Positions 11,940 to 23,703 of a stretch of 64,000 bases of DNA are shown here, one piece after another. The stretch comes from Dicyema japonicum. Taxonomy: Eukaryota > Dicyemida > Rhombozoa > Dicyemidae. Under the pieces are notes generated by a model. That model ran no database searches. It worked only from the letters and a program-made list of their open reading frames with translations, and was not told the DNA's origin. The position numbers were made by a program, and so were the translations under genes. Position 1 is the first letter of the stretch. Each line of letters begins with the position of its first letter. The DNA lies in contig RDEW01000021.1 in NCBI GenBank assembly GCA_011109175.1, positions 445,080 through 509,079 on the forward strand, read 5' to 3'.

Positions 11940-12430
11940 GAGCGTGAAATCTGTATTACCCACGAAGGACTTGCATACGTCATTGGGGGTCGGATACATT
12001 GTAGCCTTGAAGGAGAGAATGATGTCGTTGACGTAGATGATTAGACAGTTCTCATTACAGGTTTGTGGAATGTCGTTTATGTAGAGGTTGAAGAGTTGGG
12101 GTGACAATGGGGAGCCCTAATGATGTCGTTGGCGTAGATGATTAGACAGTTCTCATTACAGGTTTGTGGAATGTCGTTTATGTAGAGGTTGAAGAGTTGG
12201 GGTGACAATGGGGAGCCCTGATTGACTCCATTTGGAAAGTAGCGCTATCATGATTTGATTTTGTTGTAGAGTACTTGTGATCGTCTTCCATTTAGGAAGG
12301 TCCCAAGCCAAAGTTTCAAGTTCGGATGGATGTTCGGTCAAGTATCTTCTTTTTAAGGAGTTTCCTGTAGACTGAGTCGAATGAGTCGATTTCCATGGAT
12401 ATAAGTACCGTCCTTTCTAATTAATCGATA
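11940..12430 (-). mobile_element. LINE reverse-transcriptase fragment with 100-bp duplication
   Basis: On the minus strand the frame reads MSPQLFNLYINDIPQTC then LIIYVNDIILSF. These are the GxPLSPxLFN and xYADD regions of a non-LTR reverse transcriptase, with the catalytic second D changed to N. A 100-bp unit (12,019-12,118) is repeated at 12,119-12,218. Further remnants extend toward 12,430. It is a dead fragment. Confidence 0.75.
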
Positions 12431-12434
12431 CCCT

Positions 12435-13168
12435 GACATAGAAATTCCTTATGATACATCTTCATTGGCATAAATATTAATAAGTTTTCTGAAAAATTGA
12501 CTATCTCCCGATTATCAAAGGGGAGATCACTTATCTCGAATGGGCGAAAACTTATATTTCGACAAACTGAGAGAAACAGTCATCAAAACGACTTGTACAG
12601 AGGACTGGATCTGGAAATATTTGTTCAATAAATTAATTTTATAATTAATTACAACTACCATTAATTTATTTATTACCCCCAGGCTTAAAATATTTGGTAA
12701 GCCAGCACAAACAGTCAAACTAATTAATCCAAAAAAGGAACCCAAGAGAGAACATCTGCTTGTGTCCATCTTCCAAATACTCAATTACAGGTTTCCGCAT
12801 CAGAAGAGAGGTGGAGAAGTAGGTCCACCTTCTTCCATTTCATCACACTTACTACCGTCGTGGGTATCACTTTTTTGTTAGGCGCAAGAAGGGAAGAAAT
12901 CTTATGTGAAGGCAGATATACGTTAATTTGGGTAAATGGGTACTAAGTTGTTCGTTCTCTGAGATGCAAAGGCTTCCCGATCAAAAAAAAACTTATTGTT
13001 GGCAAAATTGAAAATAGGCATTCCAATAAAGACTTACTGATAGATAAAGCAACTTGTCTATTTTTGGTCTGGGACGAAATAAATCATAAATACGAAATTG
13101 CTTTGAAAAGGCATTGGAAGTTAAACTTCATGACATTCGAAAACAACATGATAACGAAAACAGCCCAA
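12435..13168. other. degenerate LINE-like sequence, no gene
   Basis: A TTATTTATTACCCCCAGG-type end near 12,665 resembles the reverse of the recurrent LINE tail. ORFs here are short and unassigned. Confidence 0.3.
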
Positions 13169-13176
13169 TTAATCAG

Positions 13177-14013
13177 TAGGGCGATTTTAGTCAATAAAGT
13201 CAAAAATTGATATGTTTTTTAAAATCGCTTAAAACTTATAAAAATGTAATTTTTAATCAAAAATATTAATCAAAAGTTATAAAGTCAAAAAAAGTCAAAT
13301 TTTAATAATTTTGTATTACTGGTATCTGATGCAGCCATATACATGGTAGCTGCCGCACGGGTATTGAAGGTTTTATACACGAATTTGCATCATGTAACAT
13401 GTGTTCTTCATCTTCTTCATAACTGTTGCCTTAAAATAAGAGGATATTTTAAGGATGTGGATTTTTTAATTTCATCGATAAAGGTCGCGACTGTCAAAAA
13501 CAAGACACGAAGAGAAAAATTTGCTGAAATCGGGTATCCACCTGAAGTTATTCTAACAAGATGGGGGAGTTGGATGGAAGCAGCCCGCTATTATTGCAAA
13601 AATTACACAGAAATAAAAAAAATAATTGAAAGTTTCGATGGAGAAAGGATTTTAGTCGAAAGATGTTTGCAAGCGGTTTGTCAAAACGAACTACGTACGA
13701 ATTTATCATTAATATTATGCCAATATGACGATATATGTGAAATGATAAAGAAGGCAGAAAAAACCTATTTCACTATAGAAGATGCTGTTGAAGACATAAA
13801 GAAATTCCATTTCGGGGACGATTTATGTGGAATCGAAAAGTATCTAGAATCAAGATTATCTGTAAATCAAGTGCTATTAAAAATATTAAAAAAAATTTTT
13901 GTAGATAAATTTATCATAAAGTCAAAAAAGGTCAATATTTTGAAATTTTAAGATCAATAAAGTCAATTTTTAGGTCAAAATTTCAGATTTATTAAGTCAA
14001 AAAAATCGCCCTA
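13177..14013 (+). mobile_element. hAT transposon (Ac-type TSD) with partial transposase
   Basis: Termini TAGGGCGATTTTAGTCAA and the complement of TAGGGCGATTTTTTTGAC are flanked by a perfect 8-bp duplication TTAATCAG (13,169-13,176 and 14,014-14,021). An intact 202-codon ORF (13,343-13,951) encodes the middle of a hAT transposase: HHVTCVLHLLHN, PPEVILTRWGSWMEAARYYC, GIEKYLESRLSVNQVL. The catalytic N-terminal part and the dimerisation end are missing, so this 837-bp copy is non-autonomous. The TSD fits the nTnnnnAn pattern. Related copies are at 3.7 kb and 28.2 kb. Confidence 0.88.
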
Positions 14014-14039
14014 TTAATCAGAATATAATTGGAAAATGA

Positions 14040-14460
14040 TAATTTAGAGACCTTTTATGATCTGAAGAAGATGAAAGATTACGAAGTCATGAACGTGCTT
14101 TCACAGTGCACCTTAGTGTAGTTAAACAAGGAACTCTTGAAAAGCAGAGGTTGTGAATTCATTACGAAAAAACAAAATAACAAAAAATGACATATTTCTT
14201 TATCAAAAATGAAAATCTAATGATTTATCTTGTTTTTAATAGGCCAGATACTCAAGCATTCAGAATCTGATTATTCGCCAGAAATTTCGTTGGATCGCTT
14301 AATTAATTTACTCCAGTATGATGAAGACGAAGACTTACCGATGTCACGGAATTCTGCTCGAAGACAGGCTTTGCTTGCAGCAGAAACAATGCGAAAAAAA
14401 AGAAGCTGGAAAAATAATGAATCTTTGGTTGTTAGAAATAAAGATGTGATTTAAATTCAT
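14040..14460 (+). other. transposon-like fragment shared with 60.3 kb
   Basis: The segment around 14,110-14,220 (GTAGTTAAACAAGGAACTC, ATTACGAAAAAACAAAAT, TTTATCAAAAATGAAAATCTAA) has a diverged counterpart at 60,320-60,465. The ORF 14,230-14,454 (ISLDRLINLLQYDEDEDLP) is acidic with a basic tail. It resembles the region after the DDE domain in some pogo-like proteins, but I cannot assign it firmly. Confidence 0.35.
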
Positions 14461-14586
14461 CGACGAATAAAGTCTCGTTATATGAAGATTCAGACACTAC
14501 AATTTATCAAATAGTGGACATAAGATCAGATGAATGTAAAACACAAAACATGGTAGTTCATCGAAGCAGAGTAAAACGATTTAATT

Positions 14587-14891
14587 CAGTGGTTCTCAAC
14601 CTGGGGTTTGCGAAAGATTTTACGTATTTATGCGAACATGGCTTTTCAGCACTTCTCAATATAAAAAATACTCATCGTGCAAGACTGAATATTGAGGATG
14701 ACATCAGAGTATGTTTGTCGACAACCGAGCTTCAAATTGAAAAAAATTGCTTCAAAATAACAACATAAACCTTCTCATTTATTTTATTTCCCTTTTTAAT
14801 AAATTGTATTATTAAAAAAATAATAATTTTTGACAAAAAACTTGTAAAAATATGTTGGGGGTCCGCGATCAAAAAAGGTTGAGAACCACTG
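14587..14891 (+). mobile_element. internally deleted hAT
   Basis: It starts CAGTGGTTCTCAACCTGGGG and ends with AAGGTTGAGAACCACTG. Flanking 8-mers ATTTAATT and ATGTAATA agree at 6 of 8 and share the central TA. The remaining coding piece (YLCEHGFSALLNIKNTHRAR, IEDDIRVCLSTTELQIEKN) is the C-terminal dimerisation region of a ZBED5-like transposase joined almost directly to the left end. Confidence 0.8.
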
Positions 14892-15189
14892 ATGTAATAG
14901 AATGATTTTTTATTTTCGGAAAACTTTGATCTTTTTTGGATCAATGTTGAGATTTTATTAAAAATATGTTGAGATTAGATAAACGTAGTCAGGGATGAGA
15001 TTAGATTGATTTTCTTTGTTAAAGTTATTAAAAACTTAATCCACAGAGGGATTTCACAAAATATTAAAATAAAATATTGAAAATAATTAAATTAAATTAA
15101 TTAGATATATACAAACATGTAAAAAATTTAATTTGATTCAACCTTTAGTATGATAAGAAGTGGTCCATGGGAATTTTTAACAAAGAAAG

Positions 15190-15222
15190 TGGTCCATTTG
15201 CTGAAAAAGGTTGGAAACCCTT
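15190..15222 (+). repeat. solo hAT right end
   Basis: GTGGTCCATTTGCTGAAAAAGG and GGTTGGAAACCCTTG resemble the right terminus of the hAT family (complement of CAAGGGTTTCCAACC). I did not find the partner end. Confidence 0.4.
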
Positions 15223-15580
15223 GATTTAAAGTCAATTTCTTAAAAATTGTATACCGAAATATTTATTAGGCAATTTTTGTAATAACACCATTTTTGTTTT
15301 TTTAATTTTTTTATTTAAAACAATTATTTAACAAAGAAACAAATGTTAATTGAGGAAGCCTGCTGCGCGAATGAGTTCCCTTAAATTAAAAAATATAATT
15401 GCTAATTCATTTAGTTGCCATAAATGCCATTTTTACTTTTAATTAATTTTTTTAATAAAAAATAAAATATTAAACTCGTGTAAGATTACTATTCATTGTT
15501 AGTCCACGTTCGAAATTATCACAATTTACATTAAAAGAAGTATGGGTTTTCAAGTCTAAGTGAAAACACTTTTCATCACT

Positions 15581-16935
15581 GTGAGAATTCATCAAATCAA
15601 TCCAAGAAAATTTCAAAAAAAACCAAAACCATAATTTATAAAAAAAAATTAATGAATTAGTTTACTGTTTTCATTAATCACTTTCATACAAACGATTAAT
15701 CACTTTCATACAAAACGATTCACGATTCACATACAAACGATTCAATTCGTAGGTTTTAGATCCTTTATTTTTTCCATTTTAAAAACACGTTCTCTATTGA
15801 GTTCACGAAGGCCGAATATGATGAAAAATTTCATTTTTTTCATTAGTCGAGAATCAGCAATTTTATGTTTTTTAAATTGCTGCGTTCAGAATGACTAAAA
15901 TATTAGTAAGACTTAATGATTGAAATAATCAAGAGTCACTTATGTATCCCATAAAACTCTCAGAATTAAATGGCTTAGTTGAAATTTTGTAAAAAGTTAT
16001 TCCTATTTTATACATTACGCAGCAAACACTAATGTTTTTTTATCTTAAACTACGGACATTCTTCGTTCAGGTAATATTTTAATTTTCTTAAAAGTATAAT
16101 TGAATTCTTTCAGGCGGTAATAAATAGTCGTACACGATATTTTTATATTCATTTTTTGAAATATTTCATTAGAAAGTCTCGAACAAGAGATATCACATTC
16201 TTCATTCATTCTTTTTCTTATGAAGTCAGATATTTCCTCAGTTATCTTAATGTTTTTGGACCTCCTTTAGGTTTGTTAGAAATTATTTCATATTTTTTTG
16301 AATTCCGCTATGATACGGTAAAATGGTTTAGTGGAAAATCAAGAATTTTAGAAATATGTTTGACTTGAAAACCATTGTTGTACATGTTATTGATAACTTG
16401 TCTATTTTCACTTTTTAAAATTCCCCAACATTAGCAAAAAACACAAAGTTAGAGATAACTGTGAAGGGTTCCCATTCAAAATGGCCTCCAATCAATTTTT
16501 GTCAAGACAAGTTCATCAATAAACATGACGAGATATTTTACAATGTGATTGACATCTTTAGGTAAAAAAGTCTTTTAAACTTTAAATTTTTTACCTAAAG
16601 ATATCGAGGACCTTGGTAAACTGTTCCATTTACCGATATGACCTACTAAAATCGATTTTTATAAGATACAAAAAAGATGACTTTTTACCTAATGATGTCG
16701 TTTCGATAAAATCTCGTTATGTTTTTTAATGAACTTATCTAAAACTTGACAAAAATAATTGGAGGCCATTTTGAATGACACGCTGTGAAGATATAAAATA
16801 TATAGACCCACGTGGTCACATGGAGAGTAAATGTAATCAATTCTATCCTAGATGTTAAAATATCTCGGATTGATGTGACAGATTATCGAAAAATGTCAAA
16901 ATATCTCGGATTGATGTGACGAAATTCTCAGAAAT
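15581..16935 (-). mobile_element. Tc1/mariner-like transposon, copy 1
   Basis: Inverted ends of about 32 bp start GTGAGAATTCATCAAATC at 15,581; the right end is the complement of TGAGAATTTCGTCACATC at about 16,935. On the minus strand an HTH-like segment remains (ISKILDFPLN, NKPKGGPKTL, ISDFIRKRMNEE), as in Tc1-type DNA-binding domains. Frameshifts and the absence of a DDE core make it dead. It is interrupted by the MITE at 16,467-16,782 and has a second, shorter copy at 62.5 kb. Confidence 0.65.
16467..16782. mobile_element. MITE with long inverted repeats
   Basis: Both ends carry CATTCAAAATGGCCTCCAAT, then TTTTTGTCAAG and AAGTTCAT in inverted orientation, so most of the 316 bp can fold as one hairpin. 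CTGTGAAG occurs on both sides (16,459-16,466 and 16,783-16,790) and fits an 8-bp hAT-type duplication. The related sequence at 62.9 kb lacks it, giving an approximate empty site. No coding capacity. Confidence 0.75.
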
Positions 16936-16945
16936 TTTAGTTGCC

Positions 16946-17753
16946 ATAAAATTTCCCTAATTAAGGTTTCAATAAGTCTGTCAAATAAAGTAGTTTAGTA
17001 TAGTAAAACGTGACTTGAGATTTTTAATAATGCCAATGTTAATTGGCTGAAGCAAACCCGTCTATTAGAAACATTATTTTTATAAATTCAAAGTTCTCGG
17101 GTCCAAGACGGTCTCTTTTCTAAGATAACTTGGGTCACTGATATCGAAAGTGAGTAATGAGCGTCGGGACACCAAGAGGCAGTTACAAAGGATTTTCTGG
17201 CAGTTGTCAGAGGAAACTCCCTCTAAAATCTTTCAGTGGATTATTTTTATTGTTTTGTCACGTATTAAATACATATTGTGTCTGAATAAAACCTGGCGTA
17301 GACTATTAATAAATCTGAATAAAACCGATAAAACTATTCAATCAGACAAAATTAAAATGATCTATAAAATCGATAAAAATCGTAACGATATTATATATAA
17401 AATAAAGTAAAATTTGGTTAGAAATAATCTAGTTAAATTTAAATTTTTTTAAAAAATTAAAAAAATAATAATAATCGAATAAAATATTAAAGTATTCATT
17501 TAATAATAAATTTTTGTGTTGTGATGCCGTATGTTTTACATTTTCAATTCCAGAGTTTTAAATATATTTTACAATAACAACGGAAGTTTGGCTATTAAAA
17601 AGATTATTTCTCAATGCTCTACGACCTCGAAGACTTTAAAAGAAGTTTCCGTATATCAAAAATTTAGATCTTTGACGTCGACTTTTTTGATAAATGCAGC
17701 ATAGAATACTTCGTTTTGTTTGCCGCCCATAGTACCGACAAATACGTGGTTTA
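16946..17753. other. AT-rich region without an assigned gene
   Basis: An 86-codon ORF at 17,150-17,410 is lysine- and isoleucine-rich with no recognisable domain. I see nothing else, apart from the likely 5' flank of the gene starting at 17,754. Confidence 0.35.
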
Positions 17754-18684
17754 ATGTCACATAATTTGCAGTATTACTTTCAAACGAAGAAGAACCTGAA
17801 AAAATTTCTCAAGAAAAAAGATGAATTCGTCTTCCAAGTTTACGTCGTGAAGTCTGAGGATTCTTTCGAGTCCATTTTGGATTTGCTTTTTTGCCCCACG
17901 GCACGAATACAGCTCGGAAAGGTACTCAAGAAGATGCACAAGTCGAGGATCCTGTTTTCCCTGAGTCCCTAATTCGCAGAGTTTCCTTTTCATTGTCCGG
18001 GGATTTCTCATCCTTCGACGTGTATACAAAAATCATACCCAACAAGTCTGTACAAGAACAGCCCAAGGAAGACCTTATCGAGAAGCTACGAGAAGAAATC
18101 TCATCCAACCACAACCAAGTGATTGGAGAGCTGGCAAGTATTAACGACAGGATCGACAATACAGAATGTATTGGTTTTACTTACTTTTAGATCGCCTGAG
18201 AACAAGGCATTATTGTTGCTTACTCTTAGTGTGGACACTCAACTCAATTTGTGCCATTTAAAAAATATGGTGGACGATTTAACCGAAGATCTTTCATGCA
18301 AAAACAACAATCTTATGAATTTGTACTTAAAAAGTCATTTTTTGTTATTTCTTGTAGACCACTATACTCTGGAGGATAATTTAGAATATTTTTCTAAAAA
18401 TTTTGATTACATTCCGGCCGCAATATATGAAACTTACAGCTTATTTGATAAAACATATGAAATAAAAGTTTCTAAAACTCAATGTGACCTCGGGGATAGT
18501 ATCAAAAATCTCGGGAATTACTTTGAAAAACAGAATAAAGAAATTAAGGGTTTTTACCCATTTCATTGTAGGTCTTATTTTAGCCATGAAACTGAAACGT
18601 GAGCCATCTTGTCACTCAATTTGTTCGGAGGACTTCATCTCAGTCAGTGAGACAGAGTCCTCTATTTTCCAACAAGATAGTTGA
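17754..18684 (+). CDS. unassigned coiled-coil protein, five exons
   Basis: The chain starts MSHNLQYYFQTKKNLKKF and uses introns at 17,922-17,947 (26 nt), 18,168-18,190 (23 nt), one of 24 nt ending at the AG before ACCACTATACTCTGG (near 18,356) and one of 22 nt ending at the AG before GTCTTATTTTAGCC (near 18,571). It ends FISVSETESSIFQQDS. The length is 278 residues if one base, apparently missing near the second splice junction, is restored. Predicted features are a basic N-terminus, a heptad-rich middle (LIEKLREEISSNHNQVIGEL), a helical stretch with NFDYIPAAIYETYSLFDKTY, and a serine-rich acidic tail. I do not recognise the family. Matching intron sizes support a real gene. Confidence 0.5.
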
Positions 18685-19230
18685 TTTTTTCCCAATTCTT
18701 TCATTTTGTATTAACTTTTGTTTTTATGAATTGTCTTATTGATTTTACATTGGATTACTGCTAATTGAATTATTGATTATAAGCTTACATGGAGTTGGGT
18801 GCTTTTTAGCTAATTTTTGGATTTTTAAATATTCTGGGGGAATCTGTTTGGATATGATAGAAATTCTGGGATGCTGGTCAGTCGACTTTTATAAAAGGGG
18901 AGTTATAACAAGTTTGATTTATCGACTTTTCTTAATTGAAATGAAGTCTTTAACAACGAGAATTTAATTGCTATTCTTATGATGTTTGATAATAAAACGT
19001 GACGTAAGTGGCCTACCAGTTGTGATAGTTATGGAGGGGCTCAGGGTGCAGGTAATGCATCACGAAAAAGGACCATTAGCTCTCTATTTTCTGTTGAAGA
19101 ATTTCTGACATGACTTTTCAGAAGCCTGTTTCTGACCAACGCAAACCAAAAGATCTCTGTTATTTAGCTGAACGTGATCGGGGCTAAAGGGTAATTATGG
19201 AACTTATTTCAGAATTTGTGATTGGCATAG
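18685..19230. other. intergenic region
   Basis: A short ORF at 18,773-18,967 is hydrophobic but unassigned. I see no RNA gene or structured repeat. Confidence 0.3.
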
Positions 19231-19239
19231 TGCTCATTC

Positions 19240-20440
19240 GAGAATAGAAGCTATCGTCTAATGGCACTACACCTTTTTTCCTGGATTTAACATAATACGA
19301 GCTGATCGTATAGGAAACGTGGTGGAGGACTACTCACATCAATCACTTAGAGCCTGCAAAAACGAAGGTAATTCACAGGAAATAAAGAAACTCGTGGGAA
19401 ATGATGAAATAAGTCGGGAATACGGAAATTGTTCTTAGTGAATATTCATGTACCCTTTTCTTGGTCATGGCCAAAAAATACTCAATGGTTGACCTTTCAG
19501 TTCTGGGGAGTTTAAATGATGTTTTAATCTGTGGGGATATTAACTTCAAGTATCCCCTCTGGCTGACAGAACCACCCGCAGATACATGTGGGAATTTACT
19601 GCTGTTTCAGACAGGCCCCCTGACAGTCATAAATGACCTTTCCAAAAACAGCTGAAGAGCTTCTCCATTGACAAAGCAATCACCTATATCAACAATTTCA
19701 TTCCGGAAGAAAGACACACCAGTTATACCAGTGCCCATGGAAGGATGGCTCTAATCAAAAAAAGAAATCTACTCCAAATGACGGGGAGACTATCTCCTGA
19801 AGCAAGACTTTGTATAAAATCGTTGAACGATGAAATAAAAGCTAAAGAATTCAAAATAAAGAGAACAAACTTCCTGACATACAAATCAACCACCAGTCAT
19901 CTAACCTCCTTAGTGATATCATTCACTAGAAATCAGAAGTTTTATGCATAGTTGAAGAGTGTAAAGCCTTCCAACCTATTCCCAGGAAGCACATTACTTG
20001 AAAAATATTTCAGACGGACATTCCTGGAAATTTCAAACTCTGGCTTGCTAACTTTTTTAGTAGGGGGACGATCTTCCCTCGGCTTATTCAGACAACATCG
20101 TTTTAGCATCACGGGATCAAGATGTCCAGAAAGCCACGGAGAGAGTAAAACATTACATGAACTGTTTACTTTTGTGGCTAATCGAGAACTGACTGACAAT
20201 TAGTCATGAGAAATCCGTCACATCCACCTCTGACAAGAAAATGTCAAACAAATCAATCAAAGTAGATGGGAAAGCATTGACATTTAAGAAATGGCAAAAA
20301 ATCCTGGGAGTGATCTTTGATGCATATATGTGTTTTTTGTGGCATGTCGGAAATGTGTTAAGCAAATGTGAGAAAATCCTAACTGGCTAAAGAAAATCAG
20401 GAAACACCCCGTAATAAAACGCCATTTCCTATCCTTGTGC
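19240..20440 (+). mobile_element. LINE relic: endonuclease and RT pieces
   Basis: NDVLICGDINFKYPLWL followed by GNLLLFQTGPLTVIND matches the GDxNxxxxxW region of an apurinic-type endonuclease. A linker follows (19,745-19,951). A shifted RT piece then has the DNIVLASRDQD region and LLLWLIENELTIS...KSVT, near 20,095-20,240, and KILGVIFDAYMCF near 20,300. Several frame changes and an internal deletion remove most of the polymerase. It abuts an oppositely oriented LINE at 20,450. Confidence 0.7.
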
Positions 20441-20449
20441 CTCATCTTA

Positions 20450-21760
20450 TTTTATTTATTTAACCCCAAGACCACCAGGAAAAATAAGTCAAAACTAACT
20501 AATTAGGTGATCCCAGCCTCCAACAACATTCGAACTCTCTTCATCTGGTCTTCTGATGACCCAACCGCATTCCGGAAGCGCCTTCTCTTCTTTCTGCAAA
20601 GGAATTCAATCGGATTGCACTTTTTTATAACCGACCGAAATTCCTCTGCATGGGCCATTTTTTCCTGAGTGGGTTTCCCAGTTCCTTCAGAAACGTAGGA
20701 AACCCTGGCCATTCTTCAACGTCGCCTCCTCTGAAAGCAGACTGGGGACGGATGTGGAGTCTGATTGTATGTGCCTCATCATCTTCTGTCTGAGAGAATT
20801 CACAGGCTCCACCCTCGTAGAAGGAATGACGAATCTCCAGGCAGAACAGGCATATTCAATCGTCGGCGCAATGACTTGAAGATATACTTTGCTGATACAA
20901 GCAGTAGGAAGGAAAAGGCTCTTCTTTACGATGCCTTTTAGGATGTTTCATTTTCAAAGACTCTTGGTTGACACCTCCTCCGTGTGACTGGCAAACGTCA
21001 TCAGAGTCGAAAGTTACTCCAAAGATCTTCTTGATTCGTGAATAAAGGATGGGAATGTCTCCGAGAAATATCTTAAGTCAACTTTTAAATCTTCTGTCCG
21101 TAGTAAATAGCGTGAACTGAGACTTGGATGCAGACACAGACAGCAAATTCATGGAAAGCCAGTCACACACCTGGTTAAGGTGTGACTGAACCACCGCCAC
21201 AGCCCAAAAGGGAGACTTGTCCCTTGCAGCAATAATCAAGTCATCTGCATAAGATAAAAACATGGTATCCTGATAATTGGTGGTAGGTAAATCGTGTAGA
21301 AATAAGTTAAATAAGAGAAGAGACAGAGGGGGGCCTTGCGGGACTCCATTGGGGAGTAGTCTTGATTTTGAAGTGGTTTTGTCAATCCGGACTCTTCTGC
21401 GTCGCCCAGTCAAGAAATTTTCCAGCCATAGCTTGATGTTCGGATGTAAGTTGGAATTAAAAATTTTTTACGTTAAGAGTTTCCTCGGAACAGAATCAAA
21501 GGCCTTCTGTGTATCGATGGATACTAAGGCCGTCCGTAAGTGTGTTTTTATGTTGAAGCCGTGAACTGGGAGATAGAACCCAAATGAGTCGTTGTAGAAC
21601 GGTCTGCCTTGAAACCATGTTGAAACTCTGGTAGATGTAGAACAGGACAGAAGCGCATTAACACAAGCTTTATAGTACTTTTGATAAAACACAAGTTATT
21701 GAGATGTGCTTTACGAGAGCCTTCGATCTCTTGGACTAATGCTTAGAAAATTACGGCTAC
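20450..21760 (-). mobile_element. LINE relic: RT to 3' end
   Basis: On the minus strand, in order: TALVSIDTQKAFDSVPRKLL (motif A), WLENFLTGRRRRVRI, GVPQGPPLSLLLFNLFLHDL, FLSYADDLIIAARD (intact YADD) and LLSVSASKSQFTLFTTD. Then come IEYACSAWRFVIP and the C-terminus RRRFRNAVGSSEDQMKR...LEAGIT. The 3' end has GGGATCACCTAATTAGTT, then GGTGGTCTTGGGGTTAAA and a TAAA tail ending at about 20,452. Frameshifts separate the blocks. It is the most complete RT of the recurrent family here; the endonuclease is missing. Confidence 0.85.
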
Positions 21761-22299
21761 AAAAAAGGGCTTTGGGGTGAGAAAGAAGTGGTCTAAGGAC
21801 AAAAGGAACATGTTGCTGACACCCTTTGAGATCCTAATGGAATAACCTCATGTCCACCCTATGCAAACAGAACATTCTCACGAGGATGTGGAATAAACAT
21901 TGGGCTTTCACCAACTCTGGGAGGACGCCTCCTTTCGATAACTTGGAGAACAAGAACTTTTTAAACAAAATCATGAAGTATTATTTATCCGTGCGTTTTA
22001 TCCCGCACTAGAAACTTGAAGGTCCTTCCCTCTCATCCATCAAGCCCAAGCATAACTCCACCATAATTATTCTTTCAATGGGGGATATAGGAAAAATAAT
22101 TCAAAATCATAAATCAATTTATTCCAGCGGTCCAAATGGAATCCCGACAATAGTATTTAAAAGATAAGCCCTTATGCTATCATGTCCTCACTCTCGATCA
22201 GATTAAACTTTACTCTCTCGACGTATCCTTTCAGAAAAGTCACTCTATGGCAACTCATTTTACATACCTAACAAAATTCATTACTGAAGGCTTATAATG

Positions 22300-23150
22300 C
22301 AAGCCTCGGTATCAAAAGTCTATAGGATGATCTAATGATATACAGAAGGATTTTGATTTCGTCCCAAGGAAATTAAATTCTAAAAAGATCTTTGTCTCAG
22401 ACATCCCAGACAATTTAAAAATTTGGATTGCAAACTTTTCTAACGGACGAAGAGTTATGATAGTTGTACGTTTCACGAAATCTGTCACCCATTTTGTTCA
22501 ACATCTTTCTGAACGATATGTCCTCCCATACCAGCGACAACACTCTGGTTCTCGCATGTGCTGAAAATACAATCATCAAGAGACCAATATGTTTACACAG
22601 CAGCTGCTCCCTTATTTATTAGACCACTTTTGCAGGATGAGAAACCTATTATACACAAATCCTGAAAGGTCATCTCAATGGGAGACTGATTCTGTACTAC
22701 TCGTAGCCATCAATGGAGATATAATTCCCTCCACAAACTCTGTCAATTTATTTGGTATCACGTACTACTCCCTCATTCATTAAACAATTTAACGACGCCA
22801 TCTCCTCATGCCAACAAAAATTGAATGTTGTAAAGACACTAAGAAGGGTGCTTCAACTCAACGTTAAACTCACTCTGTAATACAAACGACAATTAGCTAT
22901 GACCGTGCTGGATGAGGTACAAACCTGTCAGAAACAAATCTAAAGAAGATCGATGACTTTCAGGCAACAGTCAAGAGAATTCTACAAAAGTTCTACTTGG
23001 CTGTTGAGACCAACTCCTTTCAAGGTTCTAGTGAAAAGAACGGGAGCCCGATTGACATCTCCAAAGTTTCCACAAGTAACATGAGCAAAACTGCGTCGGA
23101 TCTCAGGATGAACACCCAGTAAAGGTGAGATGACCACTGACTCCCGTGTA
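22300..23150 (+). mobile_element. LINE RT relic
   Basis: DFDFVPRKLNSKKIF and NLKIWIANFSNGRRVMIV correspond to motif A and the following helix in the 20.5-kb element. VNLFGITYYSLIH near 22,740 matches the 'ILGVxxD' region. Downstream pieces to about 23,150 fit the thumb. No YADD survives. Confidence 0.6.
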
Positions 23151-23159
23151 TTCCATCAT

Positions 23160-23700
23160 GATTTCTCAGTGTACCAAAATAAACTTAAAAATATTTGTAT
23201 TGATTCTTTGTCTTAATAAAAAACAATCAAATCTCAAATATATGGAAAAAGGTTCTACTTATTCCGTGTACTAAAATCAAACTCGGAAAATTCTAACCTC
23301 ATGCCTATCTTCTTTCTGTTTTTAAAGCCCCTCTTGGAGGAACGGGCTAATTTCCGTTGATAGTGAGAATTCTTATCTCGTTAAATCAATCAAATTACTA
23401 TGCAAATCATCTCTAGAAGATATTGATTTGGTGGATTTCTTACAAAACTCTCAAGTTGTAGATATTTCACAAATAGTTCAGTTCTCTCTTCATTATTTAA
23501 TTTACTCCTCCAAAATCGTCACTTTTCATCCTCTGATAAAAAGCAATCCAATAGGAGGGGATTGATATCCCATTAAGAGTCAAAAAAGGTGCCGAGTTTG
23601 TCAGTCTTCTATGGAAGTAAAAATCATAGAGCTCGACTTTTCAGGACATGTGTGTAATAAATTCCTCGTAAGCCAACAGTTCAGGTTGTCCAGTAAGGTA
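23160..23700. other. intergenic or degenerate LINE sequence
   Basis: No recognisable gene, only short ORFs. The left end of the MULE follows. Confidence 0.3.
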
Positions 23701-23703
23701 CTA

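Noticed and set aside
13177-14013. The 202-codon hAT ORF as a domesticated gene
   Set aside because: It lies within inverted ends and perfect target duplications and lacks both catalytic and dimerisation parts, so it is a deletion derivative.
17150-17410. 86-codon ORF as a gene
   Set aside because: Low-complexity K/I/N-rich composition expected from AT-rich DNA, no splice-consistent neighbours.
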